Below are positions 10,501 to 17,188 of a DNA stretch of 23,619 bases, in pieces (the first letter of the stretch is position 1; every line of letters begins with the position of its first letter). The DNA is taken from assembly GCA_021648585.1 (NCBI GenBank), contig JAKISM010000020.1, forward strand, positions 1 through 23,619, given 5' to 3'. The notes under the pieces were generated by a model. The model was not told the origin of the DNA, did not search any database, and saw nothing but the letters and a program-made list of their open reading frames with translations. The position numbers and the translations under genes are program-made. The stretch is from Devosiaceae bacterium. Its GTDB lineage: Bacteria; Pseudomonadota; Alphaproteobacteria; Rhizobiales; Devosiaceae.

Positions 10501-12253
10501 GGATTTTTTCTAAATCTTCATTGGTTAGAATTGGTTGGCGAACCTCTAAACGTTTTAGATTTGAAAGACCTTTTAGATCAAAAATATTGGGGCGTGGGCC
10601 AATGAAAGAAACTAGCGACATTACTGATTCTTCACGTATTGGATCTATTGGTGGATTGGTAACTTGTGCAAAATTTTGCTTGAAATATGTATAGAGCAAT
10701 TTTGATTTATTAGAGAGAACAGAAATTGGAGTGTCTGTTCCCATTGAGCCAGTATTTTCTTGCCCTGTTGTGGCCATTGGCGACATTAAAAGCTTTAGAT
10801 CTTCATGTGAATAACAAAATGCTTGTTGCCTATCGAGCAACATTTCTGAAGATTTGGGAGCTTTAGCTGTAACTTTTGGCAAGTCTTCAAGAATAATTTG
10901 CGTTTGGCTTAGCCATTTTTCATAAGGATATCTTGTTGCAAGAGTTTTCTTAATTTCATCATCAGAAATAATGCGTCCCTCTTGCAAATCAATTACCAAC
11001 ATTTTACCCGGTTGCAAACGCCACTTATTGATGATTTCACTTTCATCAATATCAAGAGTTCCAGCCTCTGAAGCTAATACTATTAAATCATCTTTGGTGC
11101 TATAATAACGTGCTGGGCGCAAACCGTTCCTATCAAGAGTTGCAACAATATAACGACCATCAGAAAGTGCCATAGCAGCAGGCCCGTCCCACGGCTCCAT
11201 CATAACGGCATGATAGGCATAAAAATTTCGCCGCTCTTCATCCATTAAAGGATTATTTGTCCAAGCCTCTGGAATTAACATCATAGCGGCATGAGGCAGT
11301 GAGTATCCACCACGAACTAAAAATTCTAACGCATTATCAAAACAAGCAGTATCGGATTGACCTTCATAAGAAACTGGCCAGATTTTTGATATGTCCTCGC
11401 CAAATAATTCTGATTTTACTGAGGTTTGGCGAGCTGCCATCCAGTTTACATTACCACGTATTGTGTTGATTTCACCATTATGAGCGGTGAGGCGATAGGG
11501 GTGTGCTAGTTTCCATGATGGGAAAGTATTAGTTGAAAAACGCTGATGAACTAAGGCTAAAGCTGAGATAAAATCTTTATCATGTAAATCAGGATAAAAC
11601 GCACCAAGTTGATAGGCTAAAAACATGCCTTTATAAATGATTGTTCGGGCAGAAAAAGAAACGAAATAAAATCCAGTGTCGCTAAATGTTTGTGGGAGTT
11701 GTTTATAAATAGTGTTTGATATTTGCTTTCTAGCGGTTAGCAACTTGCGCTCAAATGTCTCTATTCTCATTAAAGAAGGGCGAGCGATAAATGCTTGTTC
11801 AATAATTGGTTGAGAGGCAATTACTGCTTTTGAAAGACAAGAATTATCAAATGGAACAGTACGCTCGCCTAAAAATTCTAATCCCTCTTCTTTTAGAGTG
11901 GCTTTGAAAATCTCATTGCATTTGTCTCGTAATTTTTTATCTGATGGATAAAAAATCATCGCAATGGCATATTCGCCCTCGCCAGTTAGATCAAAACCAA
12001 CGGATTTTTGAAAAAAATCATGTGGGATTTGCACTAACATACCAGCGCCATCACCCATTAAAGGGTCTGCGCCAACCGCACCACGATGGGTGAGGTTTTC
12101 AAGCATTTCCAGCCCTTTTTCAATAATATTGCGTGATTGTATGTTTTTTACATTGGCGATAAAACCTACACCACAAGAATCATGTTCATTTGCGCTATTA
12201 TATAGGCCTTGATTATGTAGGCCTTGCGATTGGTTTTTTGCGTTAATGCTCAC
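7574..12253 (-). CDS. gltB: Glutamate synthase (NADPH) large subunit
   Basis: The alpha subunit of GOGAT, 1559 residues, a full-length family member. It hydrolyses glutamine, channels the ammonia and reductively aminates 2-oxoglutarate, giving two glutamates. The first 26 residues are a propeptide that must be removed to expose Cys27 (HDSCGVGF), the Ntn-type glutaminase nucleophile. The amidotransferase domain runs to about residue 430 ([17 protein letters not shown]). The linker domain follows, then the FMN/synthase domain ([33 protein letters not shown]). The 3Fe-4S cysteines Cys1147, Cys1153 and Cys1158 have the canonical CX5CX4C spacing. The C-terminal GXGXG beta-helix domain ends the protein. 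The start is GTG, with AAGGG eight bases upstream. It is the first gene of the gltBD operon. An inverted repeat at 12381-12397 lies 128 bases upstream. Confidence 0.97.
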   Translation of the reverse strand: MSINAKNQSQGLHNQGLYNSANEHDSCGVGFIANVKNIQSRNIIEKGLEMLENLTHRGAVGADPLMGDGAGMLVQIPHDFFQKSVGFDLTGEGEYAIAMIFYPSDKKLRDKCNEIFKATLKEEGLEFLGERTVPFDNSCLSKAVIASQPIIEQAFIARPSLMRIETFERKLLTARKQISNTIYKQLPQTFSDTGFYFVSFSARTIIYKGMFLAYQLGAFYPDLHDKDFISALALVHQRFSTNTFPSWKLAHPYRLTAHNGEINTIRGNVNWMAARQTSVKSELFGEDISKIWPVSYEGQSDTACFDNALEFLVRGGYSLPHAAMMLIPEAWTNNPLMDEERRNFYAYHAVMMEPWDGPAAMALSDGRYIVATLDRNGLRPARYYSTKDDLIVLASEAGTLDIDESEIINKWRLQPGKMLVIDLQEGRIISDDEIKKTLATRYPYEKWLSQTQIILEDLPKVTAKAPKSSEMLLDRQQAFCYSHEDLKLLMSPMATTGQENTGSMGTDTPISVLSNKSKLLYTYFKQNFAQVTNPPIDPIREESVMSLVSFIGPRPNIFDLKGLSNLKRLEVRQPILTNEDLEKIRTISEIGDNQFQAKTLDITYNAQKGAKGMDGALKELCQKAEKAVMGNYNIIILSDRLVQETRIAIPALLATAAVHHHLIRKGLRTSSGLVVETGEAREIHHFAVLAGYGAEAINPYLAFETLAAMHSEKQFPPEVDKYEVVERYIKAIGKGLLKVMSKMGISTFQSYCGAQVFDAVGLNQNFVDRFFFGTPTSIEGVGLGEVAIETVRRHSLAFGENAILKRTLTVGGEYAFRMRGEAHSWTPEAIVNLQHAVRFKGDLDEKAQNHYNEFAKEINSQNSKALNIRSLFDVKPLNKAIDINEVEPASEIVKRFSTGAMSYGSISHEAHSTLAIAMNRIGGKSNTGEGGEDVERFKPLPDGSQNPMRSAIKQVASGRFGVTTQYLVNADMIQIKVAQGAKPGEGGQLPGHKVNWVIAKTRHSTPGVGLISPPPHHDIYSIEDLAQLIYDLKNVNPVADISVKLVSEVGVGTVAAGVAKAKADHITISGYDGGTGASPLTSIKNAGSPWEIGLAETHQTLVMNNLRSRIVLQVDGGLRTGRDVLMGALLGADEFGFATAPLIAAGCLMMRKCHLNTCPVGIATQDPVLRKRFIGTPENVINYFFFVAEELRILMAEMGAKNLNELVGRSDLLSQHKLSDHWKAQGLDLAKLFFKPKPAKGNTIHHSILQNHEIDDVLDRELIKQAKPALKNKQPVKIAMPIKSLNRSTGAMLSGEFIKAHENENLSDDIISVNFEGTAGQSFGAFLSKGISFDLQGEANDYVGKGLSGGRIIVRPPQNTNIIPEQSIIVGNTVLYGATSGQCYFRGHAGERFAVRNSGAIAVVEGTGDHGCEYMTGGIVVILGNTGRNFAAGMSGGIAYVFDEDGTFENRCNLTMVDLEPVVEEEDLMRRFHHHGGDLEWHGRVDVSGDMSRHDDERLQQLLSNHVHYTGSTLAKNMLDNWLDFRSKFVKIMPVEYARAIREMEQRKHNKNKLKNGSQ

Positions 12254-12380
12254 TCTGTCTGCCCTTGTTGATTTATTAGTTTAACTCAATTTTGGGTTTT
12301 ATTCATACAAAAATATTGCTTTTCCAAATATTGGCTATTGCTACTAAATGAGACAGCTAGATATCAGGTTTTTGTTAATT

Positions 12381-12397
12381 GGACAATAGTGCTGTCC
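12381..12397. promoter_or_regulatory. Inverted repeat GGACA-N7-TGTCC upstream of gltBD
   Basis: GGACA at 12381-12385 and TGTCC at 12393-12397 flank seven bases, followed on the plus strand by six Ts. It lies in the region between gltB and hsp20. It could be an operator for gltBD or a small plus-strand terminator hairpin. No plus-strand gene precedes it, so an operator is somewhat preferred. No known regulator site (for example NtrC) is matched. Confidence 0.35.
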
Positions 12398-12437
12398 TTT
12401 TTTCTGCATTGTTAATTTTATTGAGTGCACAATCAAA

Positions 12438-12467
12438 AAGGGCACAATCTTGTTAGATTGCGCCCTT
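12438..12467 (-). terminator. Intrinsic terminator of the hsp20 gene
   Basis: AAGGGCACAATCT (12438-12450) pairs with AGATTGCGCCCTT (12455-12467) with a single A/C mismatch and a TGTT loop. On the minus strand it begins 25 bases after the hsp20 stop and runs directly into TTTTT, a typical rho-independent terminator. Confidence 0.85.
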
Positions 12468-12491
12468 GATAAAAGAAATTAGAATTTGCTG

Positions 12492-12956
12492 CTAATTTAC
12501 AGACTTAGACTTTAATTTATCTTTTGCATTTGATTTGTCATTAATTACTATTTGGCGAGATTTTTTGCTTTCTGGCACTTCGCGTTTTAGCTCAATATTA
12601 AGTAGGCCATTTTCAAGCCTAGCATTTGAAACTTCTACATAATCGCCTAATTGAAAGCCAAGTTCAAAACTACGCTCCGCTATGCCACGATGTAAAAATT
12701 CACGATCTTCATTGTCTGTACTAGGTTCTTTTGCGCCTCTTATTGATAATGAATTTTCTTTTGTTTCAATAGAAATATCATCAATGGAAAATCCTGCAAG
12801 GGCTATTGATACTAGCCAAATATCGTTCTCAATTAGTTCAATATTATAGGGGGGATAGGATTTCGTTTCTTGTCCAACAAGATTATCAAGACTATCAAAT
12901 AGACGATCAAACCCTACCGTTGAGCGAAGAAATGGTGAAAAATCTAAATTTTGCAT
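12492..12956 (-). CDS. Small heat-shock protein, Hsp20/IbpA type
   Basis: A 154-residue alpha-crystallin chaperone that holds unfolding proteins for later refolding. The N-terminal arm has the class A motif VGFDRLFDSLD (14-24). The alpha-crystallin domain covers about residues 36-128: NIELIENDIWLVSIALAGF, then SIRG, the loop EFLHRGIAERSFELGF, and the signature A-x-LENGLLNIELKRE near 112-126. The C-terminal IXI anchor is Ile136-Val-Ile138, followed by a charged, Lys/Ser-rich tail. The start has AAGGAGA (12964-12970) seven bases upstream. Upstream lie a heat-shock-type promoter and a leader whose TTGCT motif faces the ribosome-binding site, suggesting control both by RpoH and by an RNA thermometer. 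It stands alone with its own terminator. Confidence 0.93.
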   Translation of the reverse strand: MQNLDFSPFLRSTVGFDRLFDSLDNLVGQETKSYPPYNIELIENDIWLVSIALAGFSIDDISIETKENSLSIRGAKEPSTDNEDREFLHRGIAERSFELGFQLGDYVEVSNARLENGLLNIELKREVPESKKSRQIVINDKSNAKDKLKSKSVN

Positions 12957-13036
12957 ATGTAGTTCTCCTTCATGTTTTGAGCAACTTCAGTTTTTCTGAT
13001 TTGCGCTCCCTTAAAGGCAAGCGAAAACAGCGTGCT
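12957..13036 (-). promoter_or_regulatory. Candidate ROSE-like RNA thermometer in the hsp20 5' leader
   Basis: The roughly 80-base leader on the minus strand has TTGCT (12984-12980), then a short loop of CAAAACATGA, then the Shine-Dalgarno AAGGAGA (12970-12964). ROSE thermometers of rhizobial small heat-shock genes use a U(U/C)GCU motif with a bulged G to mask AGGA. Here U, U, C and U can pair with A, G, G and A in that way. AGTT just 5' of the motif can alternatively pair with AACT after the Shine-Dalgarno. A further upstream hairpin (GCUUGCC with GGGAGC, about 13022-13005) fits the multi-hairpin layout. No folding was calculated. Confidence 0.5.
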
Positions 13037-13042
13037 TGATTG

Positions 13043-13072
13043 AAATGTAGGTATGTTAAATTTTGTTTCAAG
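13043..13072 (-). promoter_or_regulatory. Putative RpoH (sigma-32-type) promoter of hsp20
   Basis: On the minus strand CTTGAAA (13072-13066) is an exact match to the heat-shock -35 element. After 15 bases comes CTACATTT (13050-13043), resembling the -10 CCCCATNT. Transcription would start near 13036. Confidence 0.55.
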
Positions 13073-13099
13073 GTTTGGTTGGGTTTTGTTTTATTTATC

Positions 13100-13400
13100 T
13101 CACGCTAGTTCGCTTTGCTCACGCTCCGATGGGGCGGCGCTAGCGCCGGCGAGCCCAAAGCTCGCTGTCCTGATAGATAGAGTGTTAAGCACGTGCTTTT
13201 TTATTTATTCTTGCCGTCCCCGCCTGCCCACCGAAGCCTTGGCGTAGGTGGGACACCCCCGCCGTTTATTCTTTTCCCATGCCTCACACTGAGAGGCTTT
13301 CTTATGCTCACGCCGCTTGGGCTTTTCTTTCCGCTCACGCCGCTTGGGCTTTCTTTTCCGCTCACGCCGCTAGGGCTGGTTTTTCTGAATATGAGATGAA
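13100..13400. repeat. GC-rich intergenic repeat island without a convincing gene
   Basis: This is much richer in G+C than its surroundings. It holds a perfect 14-bp palindrome CGGCGCTAGCGCCG (13135-13148), a perfect hairpin GCGAGC/GCTCGC with a 5-base loop (13149-13165), an imperfect hairpin CCCACC...GGTGGG (13227-13252), a 5-bp hairpin GCCTC/GAGGC (13281-13297) and a 27-bp tandem repeat (13306-13386). The short open frames here have low-complexity translations and no recognisable domain. It is more likely a repetitive extragenic element than coding sequence. Confidence 0.7.
13306..13386 (+). repeat. 27-bp tandem repeat, three copies
   Basis: Units start at 13306, 13333 and 13360, each with the core GCTCACGCCGCTTGGGCTTT. 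The third unit differs (TAGGGCTGG). A degenerate fourth copy seems to precede them at 13281-13305, and the core GCTCACGC also occurs at 13117-13124. Because 27 is divisible by 3, one frame gives a repeated LTPLGL peptide, but nothing supports translation. Confidence 0.85.
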
Positions 13401-13439
13401 TGAGTTTGCAAGTGTTGGTTCATATTGGTTTTGCTAAAT

Positions 13440-13564
13440 ATGTTTTGTGCAATCAAATAAAGCGTTTTGCTTTTATGTACGACCTAAAAGATACCGCAAG
13501 CCCCCCGCCGGTATCTTAATAATAAAAGCTGGTGCTATTGAATATTCAATTCACCAGCTTTTTT
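13440..13564 (+). ncRNA. Candidate small RNA ending in two hairpins and a T-tract
   Basis: A first hairpin AAGATACCG/CGGTATCTT (13488-13496, 13509-13517) displays a 12-base loop containing six consecutive Cs. A second, strong 11-bp hairpin with a T6 run follows, reading rightward. No protein gene lies upstream on this strand to need that terminator. C-rich exposed loops are a known way for alphaproteobacterial small RNAs to target ribosome-binding sites. No clear promoter was found, so the 5' end is a guess. Confidence 0.35.
13524..13564 (+). terminator. Strong intrinsic terminator with no upstream gene
   Basis: AAAAGCTGGTG (13524-13534) pairs perfectly with CACCAGCTTTT (13552-13562). The loop itself contains a 14-bp palindrome ATTGAATATTCAAT (13537-13550), and T6 (13559-13564) follows. 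It lies about 100 bases before the next gene's start. Confidence 0.8.
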
Positions 13565-13660
13565 ATTACCTTTATTGATATATTGCTTTTTGGCTATTTC
13601 AAAGATAAACAACATAATCTATCAATGAAATTTATTTTACATTTTAAGTACGAGATATTT

Positions 13661-14635
13661 ATGAATATAATTGTTGACCCGAACGGCCCCAAACTTTGCG
13701 ATGTAGCATCTAGTCCAATACCGCAGGGTGCTAGGGTGAGTTATATGAAAACTAGCGATAATGTTCGCCTTAGATATGCCCTTTGGCGGCCTGTTAATGG
13801 TGGCGATAAGGGTACTGTTTGTTTGGTGCATGGGCGCACTGAATTTATTGAAAAATATTTTGAAACAATAAATGATTTTCTTAAGCGTGGTTTTGCTGTT
13901 GCGACATTTGATTGGCGTGGGCAGGGGGGCTCGGATCGCTTAATTAGAAATAAAAAACTCGGCTATGTTGATCAATTTGATGATTATTTAGTTGATTTAC
14001 AAAGTTTTTATGATGAAATTTTAATGCCAGATTGCCCACCACCCTATTATTTGGTTGGTCATTCTATGGGCGGTCTGGTTTCTTTAATGTCTGGGGCACG
14101 TGATCGTTTGATGTTTGATAGAATGTTTTTATCCGCCCCTATGGTTGAGATAACGGGGCAGCATATTTCTATGGCAGGAATGGCAAATGTAGCTGAGGCG
14201 ATTTGTTATGTTGGTTTGGGCAAAATACCTGCGTCATCAAATAGTAATTTCATGACCAGTGATAAGAAATTTGCTGGAAATAACCTAACTTCAGATTATA
14301 CTCGCTATATGAAATCGGTAGATATTTTTAATTCTTATCCAGATTTAGAAATCTTAGCACCAACTTTTCGCTGGGCGGCATCGGCGTTTCGTGCCATGGC
14401 CTATGTTGGAAGTGATGATTTTCCAAAGAAAGTAAATGTACCAGTATTAATGCTAGCAGCAGCTCGTGATGAAGTTGTTTCAAGCGCTGCTATTGAGCAT
14501 TTGGGTCTAAGTATGAGAGTTGGCAGGCACGCAGTTATTGGTGCGGCTCGACATGAATTATTTATGGAAAATGATGACATTAGAGCGCAGGTATTTGCAG
14601 CTTTTGATGCTTTTGTTACTGAGCAGACGAAGTAA
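13661..14635 (+). CDS. Alpha/beta hydrolase, lysophospholipase (PldB) / monoacylglycerol lipase-like
   Basis: A 324-residue serine hydrolase. The open frame reaches back to 13532, but that would put the start inside a terminator hairpin. The Met at 13661 is preferred because the domain begins shortly after it, although its ribosome-binding site (CGAGA) is weak. Landmarks numbered from this start are the oxyanion-region HGRTEFIEKY (57-66), DWRGQGGSDR (84-93), the nucleophile elbow GHSMGG with Ser135, Asp270 in AARDEVV and His298 in AARHELFME. The HGxxEh and DWRGxGxS patterns match the PldB/monoacylglycerol lipase group. Members hydrolyse lysophospholipids or monoglycerides; the true substrate here is unproven. 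No signal peptide is visible, so it is probably cytoplasmic or loosely membrane-associated. The gene stands alone between an intergenic repeat island and the palindrome-bounded gene to its right. Confidence 0.87.
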   Translation: MNIIVDPNGPKLCDVASSPIPQGARVSYMKTSDNVRLRYALWRPVNGGDKGTVCLVHGRTEFIEKYFETINDFLKRGFAVATFDWRGQGGSDRLIRNKKLGYVDQFDDYLVDLQSFYDEILMPDCPPPYYLVGHSMGGLVSLMSGARDRLMFDRMFLSAPMVEITGQHISMAGMANVAEAICYVGLGKIPASSNSNFMTSDKKFAGNNLTSDYTRYMKSVDIFNSYPDLEILAPTFRWAASAFRAMAYVGSDDFPKKVNVPVLMLAAARDEVVSSAAIEHLGLSMRVGRHAVIGAARHELFMENDDIRAQVFAAFDAFVTEQTK

Positions 14636-14671
14636 TGGTTTGGTTGCTTTAGCTAGTTTGTTGCTTTACTT

Positions 14672-14691
14672 GCCGTAACGTACGGTACGAT
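14672..14691. repeat. GTAC-rich palindrome, left copy (degenerate)
   Basis: GCCGTAACGTACGGTACGAT differs at three of 20 positions from the perfect palindrome at 16123-16142. It lies beyond the 3' end of the two-domain gene. GTAAGAAGT follows; a related GTAAGAAAT follows the other copy seven bases further out. Confidence 0.8.
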
Positions 14692-14823
14692 GTAAGAAGT
14701 ACTGTTTTGTTGAGCAATGCTAAAAGTGAAAAGAGGTTTTATAGCGATTCTTCAAATTCAGCTTGAGACAGCAGTAAAAAATGAAATATCAAGATGTCTA
14801 TGAAAACTAGGGCGTACTAGGGT

Positions 14824-16071
14824 TTATTCTTCACAAAGCGCATCAAATTTGGCAATAAATGCTTCTTGCAGACTTGCATTTGCTTTTAGTTCTTCACCAT
14901 ATTTTTTTATATATTGTTCAAAAGCTGATTGAAGATTGTTTCGATATAATATTTTTTCTTTGTTCTTGCCACCCCAACTAATTATCGCATCGGAATCAGA
15001 TTTGGCACGAATCTTCCAACTCTCCTTGGTGCGAGCATCATGTAACAAAGCACACCTGACATCCTTATAAAAACTATCTGCTTTATTAGTTGAATTAAAA
15101 TCTGCATTGAATGGCTTATTATTTTTAAGGAAATCTTTGAAAATTTTAGCACTGCTGACATAGTTCTCATTCGTTATGATTTTTCTAGAACAGCCTTCTT
15201 GAGAACAGTCCTTTATTTTTAGCTCCTCGCATATAACACCATCACGAATTGACGCCAAAAATTCTATTAGGCTACATTGCAAGGTAACGATAGAGAATCC
15301 TTCCCCTTTGTTTTTGCCGTGTTTTTGCAAGAGTTTGATAGGTTCAAAATATCTTGTTTCAATTCTTGTAACGAAGAATGTTTTATAGGCTTGTTCCCAG
15401 TTCTCTGGCTTGCCTACTTCAAGGGTTTTCTCCATAACTCTCCAATCTGCAACGCTGAGATGTCCTGCAATTTTCATATCCCAACCCCCTTTTATAAAAA
15501 CATCGCCCCAACTCTCTCTCAACAAACATAGCGCTTTATCATTTCGCTCATTATTGGGGTCACGATCAGCTTGAATTGCCACTAGATTGGTTAAATAAGT
15601 AGCTGGTAAACTCGATTGTACTGCGCCCCATAAAACCAACTGTTTATACCAACTATATGGTCTTAATTTTCTCCCAGTTGCCCCAGATTTAGCAAAATAT
15701 GTCGTGGTTTCTATTTCATTATTATTATCTGATTGCACAACAACAAAATTGTCTATTCTTGTATAACCGTTTCCCTCTGCTCTATCTAACTTGGATCGCT
15801 CCTTTTCATCGATCTGGAAAAGAGCGCCATATAATTTTTTGGTGCAATATCGATTTTCGACAATGGTTGCTTTTCCAGAACAATCTTTGCTACGTTTGTT
15901 AAAATTCAATTCATAACCACAAACATAGGCTGGAGATATATATTCAGCCGATTCGCAGCGTTCTTTTAATCGCTCTAAAAGCATATTCGAGCCGTAAGCG
16001 AAGTATGTAAACTTTTTCATATAATTATAGTAACATAGATTTAGGTATTCTGAATACTGTTCTCGATGCAT
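14824..16071 (-). CDS. Two-domain protein: gamma-glutamylcyclotransferase-like domain fused to a HEPN-like domain
   Basis: A 415-residue protein of unknown function. Residues 20-145 or so look like a gamma-glutamylcyclotransferase (GGCT/AIG2) fold: FAYGSNM (24-30) is the substrate-binding loop, FNKRSKDCSGKATI (57-70) the next conserved strand, and LDRAEGNGYTR (95-105) carries the likely catalytic Glu99. Residues 160-230 are a linker. The C-terminal region (about 240-415) starts with YFEPIKLLQ and GFSIVTLQCSLIEFLASI, and contains DSFYKDVRCALLHDA. Its Arg339-x4-His344 is the RX4H motif of HEPN ribonucleases found in toxins and abortive-infection proteins. No signal peptide is seen. A possible AGGGGA ribosome-binding site lies eight bases before the first ATG. 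Met18 (start at 16020) fits the domain start better but has no such site. The two domains are recognised by motif only. It may be a one-gene toxin/defence protein or a metabolic enzyme with an RNA-binding tail. Confidence 0.6.
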   Translation of the reverse strand: MHREQYSEYLNLCYYNYMKKFTYFAYGSNMLLERLKERCESAEYISPAYVCGYELNFNKRSKDCSGKATIVENRYCTKKLYGALFQIDEKERSKLDRAEGNGYTRIDNFVVVQSDNNNEIETTTYFAKSGATGRKLRPYSWYKQLVLWGAVQSSLPATYLTNLVAIQADRDPNNERNDKALCLLRESWGDVFIKGGWDMKIAGHLSVADWRVMEKTLEVGKPENWEQAYKTFFVTRIETRYFEPIKLLQKHGKNKGEGFSIVTLQCSLIEFLASIRDGVICEELKIKDCSQEGCSRKIITNENYVSSAKIFKDFLKNNKPFNADFNSTNKADSFYKDVRCALLHDARTKESWKIRAKSDSDAIISWGGKNKEKILYRNNLQSAFEQYIKKYGEELKANASLQEAFIAKFDALCEE

Positions 16072-16122
16072 TTATTCATTCCCCTAGGTGTCACCCCGCA
16101 AAAGAGCTTATCAATATTTATT

Positions 16123-16142
16123 GCCGTACCGTACGGTACGGC
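16123..16142. repeat. Perfect 20-bp GTAC-rich palindrome, right copy; possible operator
   Basis: GCCGTACCGTACGGTACGGC is identical to its reverse complement. It lies 51 bases upstream of the two-domain gene's first start codon. On the minus strand a weak TTGCCG (16144-16139) and ATAAAT (16121-16116), 17 bases apart, would place the palindrome within a promoter spacer, as expected for a repressor site. A second, degenerate copy lies at the other end of the gene. Confidence 0.75.
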
Positions 16143-16266
16143 AAACGAAGTAAGAAATGTGTGAGTGAATTAGCGAGCTGGTTTGAGAATGACAGAGGCG
16201 GCTGTTATTGCTCTAACCCAAATGTTTCTGCAAAAATCAGAACGTCATCTGCATAGGTTAATTGGC

Positions 16267-16815
16267 TTAGCCAAATAATTCATCTACTAAATCATTTGCG
16301 TCTTCAATATTTGTTAAATCTTCTTCAGTTTCAGAGCGTCGTTCTTCTCCAGAATAATTTGCCATTTTATGCCTTCGTCTATCAGGGCCAAAATAGCGAT
16401 TTGTTCGAATGAATTTTCTTGGGCGTTCAATAGTTTCAACAATTCTTGTATATAGGTCTTTTGCGCATAGGGGCTTGCGTAAAAATTCGCTAATCCCAGC
16501 ATCACGAGCGGTTTCGATACGCCATTTTTCGGTATAGGCTGAAAGCATAATAACTGGAACAAAGCGATTTGGACTGTCTTCTGCACCACGCAAAAGTTCA
16601 ACCAACTCAACTCCATTTAATGTTTCAAGCGCGTAATCAACAATAACAAGATCAATTAGATGAGTGTTGAGCTCTTCAAGCGCCACTGCGCCATCATTTG
16701 CCTCACGAATATTAGAAATGCTAAAACCGCGCAACATAGCACGGACAATTTTAAGCATATATTGGTTGCTATCGACTATTAAAACATTAAGCGCCGACAT
16801 ATCGATAATACGCAT
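16267..16815 (-). CDS. Single-domain response regulator (CheY-like receiver with basic/acidic tail)
   Basis: A 182-residue cytoplasmic protein. Residues 9-128 form a receiver domain: ALNVLIVDSN with Asp15, phospho-acceptor Asp60 in VIVDYAL, switch residue Ser92 in MLSAYTE, and Lys114 in FLRKPL. The first acidic site reads VDSN, with one Asp instead of the usual pair of acidic residues, so metal binding may be altered. There is no DNA-binding or enzymatic output domain. The tail (129-182) has a basic YFGPDRRRHK segment and an acidic end (EEDLTNIEDANDLVDELFG). Stand-alone receivers with the FGPDRRR tail are common in alphaproteobacteria, but their partners are usually unknown. GGAAG six bases before the first ATG supports this start. 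No histidine kinase is adjacent. The stop codon lies inside a small TTGGC/GCCAA hairpin (16262-16274). Confidence 0.87.
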   Translation of the reverse strand: MRIIDMSALNVLIVDSNQYMLKIVRAMLRGFSISNIREANDGAVALEELNTHLIDLVIVDYALETLNGVELVELLRGAEDSPNRFVPVIMLSAYTEKWRIETARDAGISEFLRKPLCAKDLYTRIVETIERPRKFIRTNRYFGPDRRRHKMANYSGEERRSETEEDLTNIEDANDLVDELFG

Positions 16816-16928
16816 CGTTGTCTTCCAAAAAGATTAGGCACTATTGTGCTAATATTTAAGGTGAGAATCGGTAAATCTTTAGCTAGGTGGGAATACTAGG
16901 TTGCTTTACGGTAAAATTTTATAGCTTA

Positions 16929-16957
16929 TTGACAGGACTAATTGTTGGCCTTATGTT
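16929..16957 (+). promoter_or_regulatory. Sigma-70 type promoter for rpmJ
   Basis: TTGACA (16929-16934), exactly consensus, then 17 bases, then TATGTT (16952-16957). A 10-bp palindrome TTTGCGCAAA (16956-16965) covers the expected start-site region. rpmJ starts 51 bases downstream of the -10. Confidence 0.7.
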
Positions 16958-17008
16958 TGCGCAAAATTCGCGGCAGTTTAATTGCTGGAAATATTAAAGG
17001 TAATGATT

Positions 17009-17134
17009 ATGAAAGTTCGTAATTCTCTTAAAGCCCTAATGGGTCGTCATCGTGATAATAAATTAGTGCGCCGTCGTGGCCGTACATATATTATCAATAA
17101 GGTGAATAAGCGCTTTAAAGCACGTCAGGGCTAA
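17009..17134 (+). CDS. rpmJ: 50S ribosomal protein L36, zinc-independent (C-minus) type
   Basis: A 41-residue basic protein beginning [20 protein letters not shown] and ending NKRFKARQG, the typical alphaproteobacterial L36 (also called ykgO in its cysteine-free form). It belongs to the large ribosomal subunit, where L36 helps stabilise 23S rRNA. The protein has no cysteine at all, so the zinc ribbon of classic L36 is absent. AAAGG (16996-17000) eight bases upstream favours the ATG at 17009 over the in-frame ATG at 17003, which would be only two bases from it. A near-consensus promoter precedes it, and a hairpin shared with the converging pyk gene follows. Recognition is strong despite the small size. 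Confidence 0.95.
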   Translation: MKVRNSLKALMGRHRDNKLVRRRGRTYIINKVNKRFKARQG

Positions 17135-17157
17135 AAGTCTAAATTTGATTTTAATAT

Positions 17158-17181
17158 TAGGCCGCTAAAATATGCGGCCTA
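17158..17181. terminator. Bidirectional terminator between rpmJ and pyk
   Basis: TAGGCCGC (17158-17165) and GCGGCCTA (17174-17181) form a perfect 8-bp stem with an AT-only 8-base loop. TTGTTGTTT follows on the plus side and an AT-rich run on the other. It lies between two converging genes, 23 bases after the rpmJ stop and 7 bases from the pyk stop. Confidence 0.7.
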
Positions 17182-17188
17182 TTGTTGT

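Noticed and set aside
13306..13386. CRISPR array
   Set aside because: Units are directly abutting tandem repeats without unique spacers, and no cas gene is present.
13053..13399. Two overlapping open frames in the GC-rich island (64 and 68 codons)
   Set aside because: They lack ribosome-binding sites and domains, and their translations merely follow the tandem repeats and hairpins.
14780..14809. A nine-codon open frame (MKYQDVYEN) between the hydrolase and the two-domain gene
   Set aside because: It is too short to support, with no ribosome-binding site. It might be a gene remnant but nothing shows of what.
14672..16142. Classic insertion sequence or integron cassette between the palindromes
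   Set aside because: No transposase, integrase, terminal inverted repeats of a known family or target duplication could be seen. Only the palindromes themselves are supported.
16189..16278. A 29-codon open frame (MTEAAVIALTQMF...) that overlaps the response regulator's 3' end
   Set aside because: It is short, has only a weak ribosome-binding-like TTGAG, no recognisable family, and runs antisense into a real gene.
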